Shown in pieces: positions 55,963-64,000 of a stretch of 64,000 nt of DNA (position 1 is its first letter; every line of letters begins with the position of its first letter). The position numbers were made by a program, and so were the translations under genes. The notes beneath the pieces are model-generated. The model saw only the letters and a program-made list of their open reading frames with translations. It had not been told where the DNA came from and searched no databases. Source of the stretch: Sporosarcina oncorhynchi. GTDB lineage: Bacteria > Bacillota > Bacilli > Bacillales_A > Planococcaceae. Location: the NCBI RefSeq assembly GCF_033304615.1, contig NZ_CP129118.1, positions 1,236,001-1,300,000 on the forward strand. Reading direction: 5' to 3'.

Positions 55963-56571
55963 TTGTCGAGAGAATCAGATTTTTACTTGCGCCGACTGCA
56001 CTCATTGCTCGGAGTTATTCCGGTTGGGTTATTTGTCGCTCAACACTTGGTAATAAACCATTTTGCAACTCGCGGTGAAGAAGCATTCAATAACGCATCC
56101 AACTTTATGGGGAACTTGCCGTTCGTGCTGTTCCTGGAATGGTTCATCATTTATATTCCACTAATGTTCCATGCGTTCTATGGTGTGTACATAGCTTTCA
56201 CTGCGAAAAACAACGTTCAGCGATATGGTACGTTCCGTAACTGGATGTTCATGCTGCAACGTATTACAGGTGTGATCCTTGTCGTCTTCATCGCTTGGCA
56301 CATTTGGGAAACTAGAATCCAAAAAGCATTGGGCGCTGAAGTGAATTACGACATGATGGCTGAAATATTATCTAGTCCATTCATGCTTGTGTTCTACATC
56401 GTCGGTGTTCTTGCTGCGACATTCCACTTGGCAAACGGCCTATGGTCATTTGCTGTAACATGGGGAATCGCTCAATCTCCGCATTCACAAAAAATCGTGT
56501 CATACATTACAATTGTTGTATTCTTAGTGCTTTCTGTTATCGGCGTTCAAGCACTGCTTGCGTTCGTGTAA
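55963..56571 (+). CDS. sdhC: Succinate dehydrogenase cytochrome b558 subunit
   Basis: 202 residues with five membrane helices. Histidines for the two hemes are seen in RLHSLLGV, FVAQHLVINH, MFHAFYG, IAWHIWE and FHLANGLW. It anchors SdhA/B and passes electrons to menaquinone. TTG 55963 is preceded by AAGGGAGGG. First gene of the sdhCAB operon. Confidence 0.95.
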   Translation: MSRESDFYLRRLHSLLGVIPVGLFVAQHLVINHFATRGEEAFNNASNFMGNLPFVLFLEWFIIYIPLMFHAFYGVYIAFTAKNNVQRYGTFRNWMFMLQRITGVILVVFIAWHIWETRIQKALGAEVNYDMMAEILSSPFMLVFYIVGVLAATFHLANGLWSFAVTWGIAQSPHSQKIVSYITIVVFLVLSVIGVQALLAFV

Positions 56572-56628
56572 GACAAGCTTCGTAAGTCAGCGGTATAAGA
56601 ACATGTAAAATTTGAGGAGTGAAATATA

Positions 56629-58380
56629 ATGGCAAAAGGCAGATTGATTGTCGTAGGCGGCGGACTTGCTGGCTTGATGGCAACCATCAAAGCTGCGGAA
56701 GATGGGGTCGCAGTTGACCTATTCTCGCTCGTTCCGGTTAAACGCTCCCACTCCGTTTGTGCCCAAGGTGGCATTAACGGTGCAGTGAATACGAAAGGTG
56801 AAGGCGATTCACCAGCCATCCACCTTGATGACACTGTATATGGAGGAGACTTCCTGGCGAACCAGCCACCTGTTAAAATGATGACAGATGCTGCACCAGG
56901 AATCATCAGTTTACTGGACCGTATGGGTGTTACTTTCAACCGTACACCTGAAGGCCTTCTTGACTTCCGCCGTTTTGGTGGTACGTTGCATCACCGTACG
57001 GCTTACGCCGGCGCAACAACTGGTCAACAGCTTCTGTATGCATTAGATGAGCAGGTTAGACGTCACGAAGTGGCAGGACTTGTTCAAAAATATGAACACT
57101 GGGAATTCCTAGGTATCATTATGGATGACGAAGGTATTTGCCGCGGTATCAAAGCACAGAACATGAAATCGATGGAAATCAAAGCATTCCCGGGCGACGC
57201 AGTCATCATGGCTACAGGTGGTCCAGGAATCATCTTTGGTAAATCAACGAACTCTGTTATTAATACAGGTTCAGCGGCATCAATCGTTTATCAGCAAGGT
57301 GCGAAATATGCGAATGGCGAATTCATCCAAATCCATCCGACTGCGATTCCTGGAGACGATAAGCTTCGTCTCATGAGTGAATCTGCTCGTGGTGAAGGCG
57401 GACGGATCTGGACATATAAAGACGGTAAGCCTTGGTATTTCCTTGAAGAGAAATACCCGGCATACGGTAACCTAGTCCCTCGTGACGTTGCAACCCGTGA
57501 AATCTTTGATGTCTGTGTGAATCAAAAATTAGGCATCAACGGCGAGAATATGGTTTATTTGGATCTGTCACATAAAGATCCACACGAGCTTGACATCAAA
57601 CTTGGTGGAATCATCGAAATTTACGAGAAATTCACTGGGGACGACCCACGTAAATTACCAATGAAGATCTTCCCGGCTGTCCATTATTCAATGGGTGGAC
57701 TTTGGGTTGACTATAATCAGCACACAAGTATCCCAGGTCTATTTGCTGCGGGAGAATGTGATTATTCCCAACATGGTGCGAACCGTCTTGGAGCGAACTC
57801 ACTTCTATCAGCAATCTACGGCGGTATGCTTGCAGGACCGGAAGCGGTTAAGTACATGCGCGGCGTAAAACGTACAGCAGATGAACTTCCTTCTTCACTA
57901 TTCGATGCAGCCATCAAAGAAGAGCAAGAGAAATGGGATGCTACATTGAAAATGGACGGAACGGAAAATGCGTACATGCTCCATAGAGAACTTGGAGAAA
58001 TCATGACAGAGAACGTGACGGTTGTTCGTTATAATGATCGTCTTCAGAAGACGGACGACAAAATCGTTGAACTTCTTGAGCGTTATGAAAATATTAATAT
58101 CACCGATACACAACAGTGGTCTAACCAAGGTGCCACGTTCACACGTCAATTGAAAAACATGCTTTATCTGGCACGGGTTATCACTTTGGGTGCTCTTAAC
58201 CGTAATGAAAGCCGTGGTGCACATTACAAGCCTGACTTCCCGGAACGTGATGACGAAAACTTCTTGAAAACGACTATTGCAGAATTTGATGGTAAATCTG
58301 CACCGATCCTTTCTTATGAAGAAGTGGATGTATCTTTGATTCCGCCACGTAAACGTGACTATTCTGCGAAAGGAGATTGA
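56629..58380 (+). CDS. sdhA: Succinate dehydrogenase flavoprotein subunit
   Basis: 583 residues. FAD-binding VVGGGLAGLMATIKAAE, the SVCAQGGINGAVNTKGEGD segment, the active-site loops QIHPTAIPGDDKLRLMSESARGEGG and the terminal RGAHYKPDFPERDDENF are all present. It oxidises succinate to fumarate with covalent FAD. It lies 57 nt after sdhC with GAGGAG. Confidence 0.97.
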   Translation: MAKGRLIVVGGGLAGLMATIKAAEDGVAVDLFSLVPVKRSHSVCAQGGINGAVNTKGEGDSPAIHLDDTVYGGDFLANQPPVKMMTDAAPGIISLLDRMGVTFNRTPEGLLDFRRFGGTLHHRTAYAGATTGQQLLYALDEQVRRHEVAGLVQKYEHWEFLGIIMDDEGICRGIKAQNMKSMEIKAFPGDAVIMATGGPGIIFGKSTNSVINTGSAASIVYQQGAKYANGEFIQIHPTAIPGDDKLRLMSESARGEGGRIWTYKDGKPWYFLEEKYPAYGNLVPRDVATREIFDVCVNQKLGINGENMVYLDLSHKDPHELDIKLGGIIEIYEKFTGDDPRKLPMKIFPAVHYSMGGLWVDYNQHTSIPGLFAAGECDYSQHGANRLGANSLLSAIYGGMLAGPEAVKYMRGVKRTADELPSSLFDAAIKEEQEKWDATLKMDGTENAYMLHRELGEIMTENVTVVRYNDRLQKTDDKIVELLERYENINITDTQQWSNQGATFTRQLKNMLYLARVITLGALNRNESRGAHYKPDFPERDDENFLKTTIAEFDGKSAPILSYEEVDVSLIPPRKRDYSAKGD

Positions 58381-58385
58381 CACAA

Positions 58386-59183
58386 ATGACTCAGCAAACA
58401 GCTGTCCAAGAACAGCAAGTTGCAAGTAAAACAGTTAAATTTGAAATTCAACGACAAGACACGCCTGAATCAAAACCATATTTTGAAAGCTTCGAAATTC
58501 CATACCGTCCGAATATGAACGTCATTTCCGCTTTGATGGAAATCCGTCGTAATCCGGTAAATGCAAATGGCGAAAAAACAACACCTGTCAACTGGGATAT
58601 GAACTGTCTTGAAGAAGTGTGTGGAGCTTGCTCAATGGTCATCAATGGTCGTCCACGCCAATCGTGTACGGCATTGGTCGATCAGTTGACACAACCAATC
58701 AAACTTGAGCCTATGCGCACATTCCCTGTCGTACGTGACTTAGTAGTTGACCGTGAGTTCATGTTCGATTCCTTGAAACGAATCAAAGCATGGATTCCGA
58801 TTGATGGAACGTATGACTTAGGTGAAGGACCTCGTATGCCTGAGCGTAAACGTCAGTGGACATATGAACTGTCTAAATGTATGACTTGCGGTGTTTGTCT
58901 TGAAGCTTGTCCGAATGTGAACGACAAAACAAACTTTATCGGTCCTGCATTGTTATCACAAGTTCGTCTATTCAATGCGCATCCAACAGGTGCGATGAAC
59001 AAAGATGAGCGTCTAGCAACCTTAATGGCTGACGGCGGACTAGGCGAATGCGGTAATTCGCAAAACTGTGTTGTCGCTTGCCCGAAAGGCATTCCTTTGA
59101 CAACATCAATTGCTGCACTTAACCGTGACACGACAGTTCAAATGTTTAAAAACTTCTTCGGAAGTGACCATATGGTCGACTGA
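58386..59183 (+). CDS. sdhB: Succinate dehydrogenase iron-sulfur subunit
   Basis: 265 residues. Cysteines for the 2Fe-2S centre are in CLEEVCGACSMVINGRPRQSC (written here as C-x4-C-x2-C...C), and those for the 4Fe-4S/3Fe-4S centres in CMTCGVCLEACP and CGNSQNCVVACPKG. TTG 58377 overlaps the sdhA end but is too near AAAGGAG; ATG 58386 is better spaced. Completes complex II. Confidence 0.96.
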   Translation: MTQQTAVQEQQVASKTVKFEIQRQDTPESKPYFESFEIPYRPNMNVISALMEIRRNPVNANGEKTTPVNWDMNCLEEVCGACSMVINGRPRQSCTALVDQLTQPIKLEPMRTFPVVRDLVVDREFMFDSLKRIKAWIPIDGTYDLGEGPRMPERKRQWTYELSKCMTCGVCLEACPNVNDKTNFIGPALLSQVRLFNAHPTGAMNKDERLATLMADGGLGECGNSQNCVVACPKGIPLTTSIAALNRDTTVQMFKNFFGSDHMVD

Positions 59184-59198
59184 TTTCATTATCAGTGA

Positions 59199-59238
59199 AA
59201 GCCCTGCTCACAAGTCAAATTGTGTAGCGGGGCTTTTT
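59199..59238 (+). terminator. Terminator after sdhCAB
   Basis: AAGCCCTGCTCACAA pairs with TTGTGTAGCGGGGCTT with bulges; T6 follows. Confidence 0.88.
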
Positions 59239-59254
59239 TGTATGATTTGTGAGA

Positions 59255-59303
59255 TGAACATTTAGCAAATCTTTGCTATAATAAAAGAATGAATGTTCAT
59301 TCA
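59255..59303 (+). promoter_or_regulatory. ysmA promoter with FadR-like operator
   Basis: Extended -10 TGCTATAAT (59274-59282) with a weak -35 TGAACA (59255-59260). AGAATGA-ATGT-TCATTCA (59286-59303) matches the FadR half sites at 13 of 14 positions and lies at the expected start site, the same geometry as at fadR. Confidence 0.65.
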
Positions 59304-59324
59304 TTTTGAAAAGGGGCGTGTGAA

Positions 59325-59768
59325 ATGAGAATTTCGTATATTGAAGACATGGAACAATGGATGGAAGACTTTACTTTTTCAGTACCGGTGTCAGTTCGTT
59401 TTTCTGAAACGGATATGTATGGGCATCTGAACAATACGGTTCCATTTACGTATTTTGAATATGCACGCATCGAGTATTTGAAAACCGCTGGTCATATGGT
59501 TGACTGGTTAAATCCGAAAGGTACGACCATACCAGTCGTTGCAGATCTGCAATGCGATTATATGAAACAAGTATTTTTCGATGAAAAACTATCAATTTTC
59601 GTAAAAGCCGCCAAAATTGGCAATAGTTCTGTCGATATCCATTACATGGCGAAAAATTCAAAAGATGAACTTGTCTTTACCGGAAGGGGATCAATCGTCC
59701 AGATTAACCGGAAGACCGGAAAAGCGGTTCCTTGGAAAGAAGAAGAAAAAACAGGATTTTCTCTGTAA
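59325..59768 (+). CDS. ysmA: Hotdog-fold acyl-CoA thioesterase (YsmA)
   Basis: 147 residues of the 4HBT family. The active-site segment RFSETDMYGHLNNTVPFTYFEYAR has the catalytic aspartate and the usual GH.NN helix start. It should release free fatty acids from acyl-CoA. ATG 59325 follows AAGGGGCG by about 8 nt. Same order (sdhB-ysmA-gerE) as in B. subtilis. The FadR-like site at its promoter suggests induction with beta-oxidation. Confidence 0.86.
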   Translation: MRISYIEDMEQWMEDFTFSVPVSVRFSETDMYGHLNNTVPFTYFEYARIEYLKTAGHMVDWLNPKGTTIPVVADLQCDYMKQVFFDEKLSIFVKAAKIGNSSVDIHYMAKNSKDELVFTGRGSIVQINRKTGKAVPWKEEEKTGFSL

Positions 59769-59785
59769 AACATTGAGCGAGCCGG

Positions 59786-59814
59786 CACAGCCTACACCTT
59801 TTTCACATATTGTA
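59786..59814 (+). promoter_or_regulatory. Candidate sigma-K promoter of gerE
   Basis: CATATTGTA (59806-59814) fits the sigma-K -10 CATAnnnTA, and CACA (59786-59789) lies 16 nt upstream, where the short AC-type -35 is expected. gerE is a sigma-K gene in B. subtilis. Confidence 0.45.
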
Positions 59815-59843
59815 AAGTGAACGTGGATAGGAGGGGGCGCGTC

Positions 59844-60068
59844 TTGACTGGAGAAATGAAAAACCGTTCTTTACTAACGGCAAGAGAGCGGGAAATATTC
59901 GATCTTTTAGTGAATGACCATACGACGAAGGAAATCGCAGGGCGGCTCGGCATTAGCGAAAAAACCGTCCGGAATCATATTTCGAATACTATTCAGAAAT
60001 TAGGAGTTTCCGGAAGGGCACAAGCAATTGTCGAATTACTGCGATTAGGAGAACTGGAATTGAATTAG
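59844..60068 (+). CDS. gerE: Spore germination/coat regulator GerE
   Basis: 74 residues, exactly the B. subtilis length. It is a LuxR-type helix-turn-helix only (LLTAREREIFDLLVNDHTTKEIA, ISEKTVRNHISNTIQKLGVSGR). In the mother cell it controls late coat genes together with sigma-K. GGAGGGGG (59830-59837) sets TTG 59844 as the start, although the frame is open to 59817. Confidence 0.95.
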   Translation: MTGEMKNRSLLTAREREIFDLLVNDHTTKEIAGRLGISEKTVRNHISNTIQKLGVSGRAQAIVELLRLGELELN

Positions 60069-60236
60069 GCTTCATCATCACGAATATGTATGACCAATCC
60101 GTTACCTGCGCAAATCGATAGGAGAAAAACCCCCTGGAAACAATATATACTTATTTAACACTTAAAATTAGTTGCGTTATGTGCCAAAAAGGGTGACAAT
60201 AAGTAGACAGTATTCGTTTTCAGGGAGCTGGTAATT

Positions 60237-60695
60237 GTGACGGAATACAATGGGAATAATCTGGATGGTGCTGAAAACATCGCTCAGATGGAAAAAGAAC
60301 TTCGATATATATCTGGGATTATTAAACAACAAGGTCGCAAACTCTTAGGTAATTATTCAATCACGCCTCCGCAATTCGTTGCGCTACAATGGTTATTTGA
60401 GCATGGCGATATGACTATTGGTGATTTATCCAATAAAATGTATTTGGCGTTCAGTACGACGACAGATCTGGTCGATCGCATGGAAAACAATCAGCTGGTT
60501 AAGAGAGTGCGTGACGAACACGATCGTCGTGTCGTCCGTATCCATTTACTAGAAGAGGGCGGTAGGATTATTGAGGAAGTGATCAATAAACGTCGTAAAT
60601 ACTTGAATTCTGTCCTTGTCGATTTTTCTGAGAGTGAAATTACAGAATTCTCGCGTTTGTTGACGAAATTGCACGAAGAGATGATCAAAGAGTGA
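60237..60695 (+). CDS. ysmB: MarR-family regulator (YsmB)
   Basis: 152 residues with a winged helix-turn-helix: PPQFVALQWLFEHGDMTIGDLSNKM, STTTDLVDRMENNQLVKRVRDEHDRRVVRIHLLEEG. Ligand and targets unknown. Its stop overlaps the racE start by 4 nt, so they are translationally coupled, an order also seen in B. subtilis. GTG 60237 follows AGGGAG by about 9 nt. Confidence 0.88.
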   Translation: MTEYNGNNLDGAENIAQMEKELRYISGIIKQQGRKLLGNYSITPPQFVALQWLFEHGDMTIGDLSNKMYLAFSTTTDLVDRMENNQLVKRVRDEHDRRVVRIHLLEEGGRIIEEVINKRRKYLNSVLVDFSESEITEFSRLLTKLHEEMIKE

Positions 60696-61498
60696 ACACC
60701 TCAAAAAATTCACCAATCGGAGTGATCGATTCCGGAGTAGGCGGACTAACAGTTGTAAAGGAAATGCTTTCACTATTGCCTGCTGAAAAAATCATCTATA
60801 TTGGGGACGATGCGAGATGTCCATACGGGCCTCGATCAGTCGAAGAAGTGAGAGCCTTTACAATGGAAATGGCTCATGCTTTAAGTGCAAAGGGTATTAA
60901 GATGTTGGTCGTTGCTTGCAATACCGCAACAGCTGTAGCACTGGATGACTTGCGTGGTTTGTTTCCATTTCCAGTAATTGGGGTTATTGACCCTGGTGCT
61001 AGAGCTGCATTGCGTGTTTCAGCGACGGGTAAGATTGCGGTTTTAGGTACGGTAGGTACGATTAAAAGTTGTGCGTATGACAATGCGATTTCTGCATTAT
61101 CGCCTGATGCACGTATTATTTCTTTAGCGTGCCCTCATTTTGTACCGCTAGTCGAGAGTGGACAATATAAGAGTTTGGATATTAGTCCAATCATACAATC
61201 TTCATTGGAGCCCATCGTGCATTTGGAATTTGATACCGCTATTCTTGGCTGTACGCATTATCCACTATTACATGACGCCATCCAGCAGCAACTGCCTGCT
61301 AACGTGAATATCGTCTCATCTGCAAATGAGACTGTACTGGACGTCCTACTGACGCTGAGGAAGCTTGCACTTCTAAACGATTCTGAAGTGAAGGAAGCTC
61401 CATTGTTCTATACGACAGGAAAGTTGGACGTATTCAGTTCGATAGCAAAAGATTGGCTTGAAATCGATTTTCCCGATGTCCAATATATCGTTTTATGA
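60692..61498 (+). CDS. racE: Glutamate racemase
   Basis: 268 residues. It supplies D-glutamate for peptidoglycan. The two catalytic cysteines are in VVACNTATAV and LGCTHYPLL; GVIDSGVGGLTV and YIGDDARCPYGPRS are typical. GTG 60692 overlaps the ysmB stop (GTGA). Followed by a terminator. Confidence 0.95.
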   Translation: MNTSKNSPIGVIDSGVGGLTVVKEMLSLLPAEKIIYIGDDARCPYGPRSVEEVRAFTMEMAHALSAKGIKMLVVACNTATAVALDDLRGLFPFPVIGVIDPGARAALRVSATGKIAVLGTVGTIKSCAYDNAISALSPDARIISLACPHFVPLVESGQYKSLDISPIIQSSLEPIVHLEFDTAILGCTHYPLLHDAIQQQLPANVNIVSSANETVLDVLLTLRKLALLNDSEVKEAPLFYTTGKLDVFSSIAKDWLEIDFPDVQYIVL

Positions 61499-61531
61499 AA
61501 CCCGGATCTTTTCTAAGGCATCCGGGTTTTT
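61498..61531 (+). terminator. Terminator after ysmB-racE
   Basis: AAACCCGGAT / ATCCGGGTTT with a 12-nt loop and T5. Confidence 0.9.
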
Positions 61532-61592
61532 GCTATGATTAAATTGTGTGTGATAAGATAGAGCGGCATTCAAAAAGTGGAGGTTTTTAATT

Positions 61593-62351
61593 ATGAGACA
61601 TGATGGCAGAACTGAAAATACAGGAAGACCTGTATCAATAGAAACAGACTATTTAATACATCCGGAAGGATCCGTACTTATATCAGTTGGAAATACAAAA
61701 GTAATTTGTACTGCCACTATAGAAGAACGAGTACCTCCATTTTTACGTGGGAGTGGACAAGGGTGGGTCACGGCTGAATATTCCATGTTGCCCCGTGCAA
61801 CAGGACAACGGACACAGCGGGAATCTTCTAAGGGGAAAGTCGGCGGCAGGACAATGGAAATCCAACGTTTGATTGGACGTGCTCTGCGTGCAGTTATGGA
61901 TCTTGGAGCGCTAGGTGAACGAACTGTATGGATTGACTGTGACGTCATCCAGGCAGACGGTGGAACGCGTACAGCGTCCATTACCGGTGCATTCGTCGCA
62001 ATGTGTATGGCTGTTTCTAAATTGACAGCAGAAAAGAGCCTGAAGAATTTCCCGGTTAAAGATTATTTAGCAGCGATTAGTGTAGGGAAGACTCCAGAAG
62101 GAGTTCTTTTGTTAGATTTGGATTATCCTGAAGACTCCAGTGCTGCGGTAGATATGAATGTGGTCATGACAGGTGCAGGTGAATTTGTTGAATTACAAGG
62201 TACTGGAGAAGAGGCGACATTCACAAGACAGGAAATGAATGATCTTGTCGAATTGGCTGAACTCGGTATTCATCGCTTAATCGAGATTCAAAAGAATGTT
62301 TTAGGACCTATCACCGCACAAATCGACGTTAAGGAAGGCGATTTAAGATGA
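61593..62351 (+). CDS. rph: Ribonuclease PH
   Basis: 252 residues; phosphorolytic 3' exoribonuclease that trims tRNA precursors. Motifs [14 protein letters not shown], the arginine-rich phosphate site [24 protein letters not shown] and [19 protein letters not shown] are intact. ATG 61593 follows GTGGAGG. First gene of a tight unit with ysnA and ysnB (4-nt overlaps). Confidence 0.96.
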   Translation: MRHDGRTENTGRPVSIETDYLIHPEGSVLISVGNTKVICTATIEERVPPFLRGSGQGWVTAEYSMLPRATGQRTQRESSKGKVGGRTMEIQRLIGRALRAVMDLGALGERTVWIDCDVIQADGGTRTASITGAFVAMCMAVSKLTAEKSLKNFPVKDYLAAISVGKTPEGVLLLDLDYPEDSSAAVDMNVVMTGAGEFVELQGTGEEATFTRQEMNDLVELAELGIHRLIEIQKNVLGPITAQIDVKEGDLR

Positions 62352-62962
62352 AGCAAGTTTTGATTGCAACAAACAATAAAGGGAAAGCGAAAGATTTTGA
62401 AGCGCTTTTCAATCCTCTTGGTGTAACTGTCATGACATTGAATGACTTGGAAGAAACAATAGATGTAGAAGAAACGGGCACTACATTTGAGGAGAATGCC
62501 ATTTTAAAGGCAGAAGAAGTTTCGAAGCTTTTGGGCGTTATCGTTATCGCTGACGATAGTGGCTTAGAAGTCGATGCATTAGATGGAGCTCCTGGCGTCT
62601 ATTCCGCTCGTTATGCGGGCTTAGAGAAAAATGATGATGCTAATATCGATAAAGTGCTTGAAGGGCTTACAGGCGTTTCTGATGAGGAACGTACTGCGCG
62701 ATTCCGATGTGTGCTTGCTGTTGCAGGGCCGGAAATGGAGACAGTGACTTTCTCTGGGAGCTGTGAAGGATCAATACTTCATGATAGAAGAGGAACGAAC
62801 GGCTTCGGATACGACCCTATTTTTTACACACCTATTAAGGAACGTGCCATGGCCGAATTGTCCGCTATTGAAAAGGGAGAAATTTCGCATCGTGGCGCTG
62901 CTTTAGCTCAATTGAAGGAGCACCTTCCCAAACTGATGGAATCATTTGGTGCTAGTAGATGA
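62348..62962 (+). CDS. ysnA: XTP/dITP diphosphatase (YsnA/RdgB)
   Basis: 204 residues of the Ham1 family; removes non-canonical purine triphosphates. [44 protein letters not shown] and [12 protein letters not shown] are all present. ATGA overlap with rph. Confidence 0.95.
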   Translation: MKQVLIATNNKGKAKDFEALFNPLGVTVMTLNDLEETIDVEETGTTFEENAILKAEEVSKLLGVIVIADDSGLEVDALDGAPGVYSARYAGLEKNDDANIDKVLEGLTGVSDEERTARFRCVLAVAGPEMETVTFSGSCEGSILHDRRGTNGFGYDPIFYTPIKERAMAELSAIEKGEISHRGAALAQLKEHLPKLMESFGASR

Positions 62963-63459
62963 AAATTATAGTTATGAGTGATTCGCATGGTGACAAGGAA
63001 ACGGTGAGGACCGTTTCTGCGTTACATGCGGATGCCATTTTCCATTGTGGCGACAGCGAACTGACTGTCGAGGATCCAGTTTTGCAAGGTATGCATATTG
63101 TAAGAGGGAATTGCGATAGCGATCTGCGCTTTCCAAGCTCATTTGTCATTGAAGTCGGTGAAAAACGCGTGTTCGTTGTCCATGGCCACGAACATGATTG
63201 CAAAAGGACATTATTGCCATTGTATTATGCAGCACAGGAGGAACAAGCAGACATTGTTCTGTTTGGTCATTCACATCTATATGGAACAGAGATGAAAGAA
63301 GGAATCTTATTTTTGAATCCTGGCAGCACATTATTGCCGCGTGGAGGAAATGAAGCAACATTTGCAGTGATAGAATGGGATGAAACGATCCGGATTTCAT
63401 TCAAAAATCTTGCGCTTGAAACAATTAACGAAGTGGAAATAAAAAACTTTTTAAATTAG
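62959..63459 (+). CDS. ysnB: YfcE/MJ0936-type metallophosphoesterase (YsnB)
   Basis: 166 residues with the two-metal phosphoesterase motifs SDSHGD, HCGDSE, VRGNCDSD, VVHGHEHD and LFGHSHLYG. Substrate unknown; relatives hydrolyse phosphodiesters. ATG 62959 overlaps the ysnA stop by 4 nt. Last gene of the rph-ysnA-ysnB unit. Confidence 0.9.
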   Translation: MKIIVMSDSHGDKETVRTVSALHADAIFHCGDSELTVEDPVLQGMHIVRGNCDSDLRFPSSFVIEVGEKRVFVVHGHEHDCKRTLLPLYYAAQEEQADIVLFGHSHLYGTEMKEGILFLNPGSTLLPRGGNEATFAVIEWDETIRISFKNLALETINEVEIKNFLN

Positions 63460-63461
63460 CA

Positions 63462-63490
63462 TTGACTTATTTTTGAACCATGCCTATAAT
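63462..63490 (+). promoter_or_regulatory. tRNA-Arg promoter
   Basis: TTGACT (63462-63467), 17 nt, TATAAT (63485-63490). A TGCGAT / ATCGCA inverted repeat lies between the promoter and the tRNA. Confidence 0.8.
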
Positions 63491-63531
63491 AAGATTTGTC
63501 GTTTGCGATAACTAAATTGCAAATCGCACAT

Positions 63532-63605
<74 letters not shown>

Positions 63606-63638
63606 TACATAAAAGCGGTATGAACCGTGGTATATTAG

Positions 63639-63728
63639 CCTTCTAACGAAGTTGAAGCATCGGTCTATGAGCGGTCACACTACGCTTAATGGTTTTCCGA
63701 CTTCTACTCTACGTTAGGAGGTTTTTTT
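63639..63728 (+). terminator. Long structured terminator-like element after tRNA-Arg
   Basis: CCTTCTAACG (63639-63648) pairs with CGTTAGGAGG (63712-63721), just before T7. Inside, GAAG + TCGG pair with CCGA + CTTC, and AGCG with CGCT at the tip. The whole 83-nt structure ends in a T run, so it may be an unusually long terminator or a small RNA. The rest of 63729-63931 shows nothing recognisable. Confidence 0.6.
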
Positions 63729-63931
63729 ATTGCGTAACTTCAATTCAGATTTAATATATAAATTTTGCATAAAGACTATGTCCCTAACTCGACCTCATCA
63801 AACCGTATAACAGATTTATAAATAGAGAAGGTGTTGGAATACGTCATTAGATAAATTGCTGAATCTCTATTTTCTTCTCTATTCAGTTCTTTGTGAAATC
63901 GTTATAATTTGGTGTATTGGAGTTTGTTTTT

Positions 63932-64000
63932 ATGAAAAAAATCTATATTACATATGAGATAATTATGTTTATTCTTGTTCTCATATCACTGTTTTTCGCT
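63932..64000 (+). CDS. Start of a membrane protein, cut by the window edge
   Basis: 23 codons from ATG 63932, with GGAG about 9 nt upstream, encode MKKIYITYEIIMFILVLISL and continue FFA: a short basic start and a hydrophobic helix. The frame is open to the end of the window. Too short to assign. Confidence 0.5.
   Translation, partial: MKKIYITYEIIMFILVLISLFFA

Overview
This window is chromosomal DNA from a low-GC, endospore-forming Firmicute of the order Bacillales, most likely a Planococcaceae member close to Sporosarcina (inference). It carries spore genes (sspI, gerE), T-box and L20-leader regulation, many TTG/GTG starts with strong Shine-Dalgarno sequences, and gene order matching Bacillus subtilis: infC-rpmI-rplT-ysdA-ysdB, then ysdC, then sspI-ysgA-pheS-pheT, rnhC-zapA-yshB-polX-mutS2-yshE-lcfA-fadR-fadB-etfB-etfA-trxA-uvrC-yslB-sdhCAB-ysmA-gerE-ysmB-racE-rph-ysnA-ysnB. 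A meso-diaminopimelate dehydrogenase, known from Lysinibacillus/Sporosarcina relatives, supports the placement.

Layout. 1-2.6 kb: translation operon infC-rpmI-rplT behind an L20-type attenuator, followed by a first array of 20 short direct repeats, then ysdA and ysdB. 3.2-31 kb: a region with no counterpart in the B. subtilis ysdB-ysdC interval. It holds a dimeric dUTPase, an XRE regulator, an MDR oxidoreductase, formate-THF ligase, a diguanylate cyclase, an oligoendopeptidase, a chemoreceptor, ferredoxin-NADP reductase, a GntR/DUF1648 pair, a membrane-anchored polysaccharide deacetylase, TrhO, an MHYT-GGDEF gene cut from its EAL domain by an in-frame TAG, a DUF368 undecaprenyl-phosphate translocase, catalase, DedA-psd with divergent pssA, hemerythrin, RecQ, an MFS exporter and ddh. 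31.7-35.3 kb: ysdC, argF behind ARG boxes, a small multidrug export protein and a second, 29-unit array of the same repeat family. 35.3-63.5 kb: the conserved block from sspI to ysnB, including T-box-controlled pheST and the fatty-acid beta-oxidation operon with its FadR sites. The end carries tRNA-Arg(TCT), a long structured terminator-like element and the first 23 codons of a membrane protein.

How the genes connect. lcfA-fadR-fadB-etfBA is a fatty-acid activation and oxidation operon with FadR-type palindromes at lcfA (weak) and fadR (perfect). A third one at the thioesterase ysmA suggests that this gene also belongs to the regulon. psd, dedA and pssA form the phosphatidylethanolamine pathway cluster. 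DUF368 and DedA proteins both belong to families known to recycle undecaprenyl phosphate. ddh, racE and the polysaccharide deacetylase concern cell-wall precursors and modification.

The most unusual content is the pair of repeat arrays (1760-2166 and 34652-35255). Each is a directional train of a 14-bp core separated by 7-nt or, at fixed places, 5-nt spacers. The arrays lie 33 kb apart in intergenic DNA, show internal higher-order duplication, and match no element I can name. All functional statements rest on reading the sequence and on recalled family knowledge; no database search was run.
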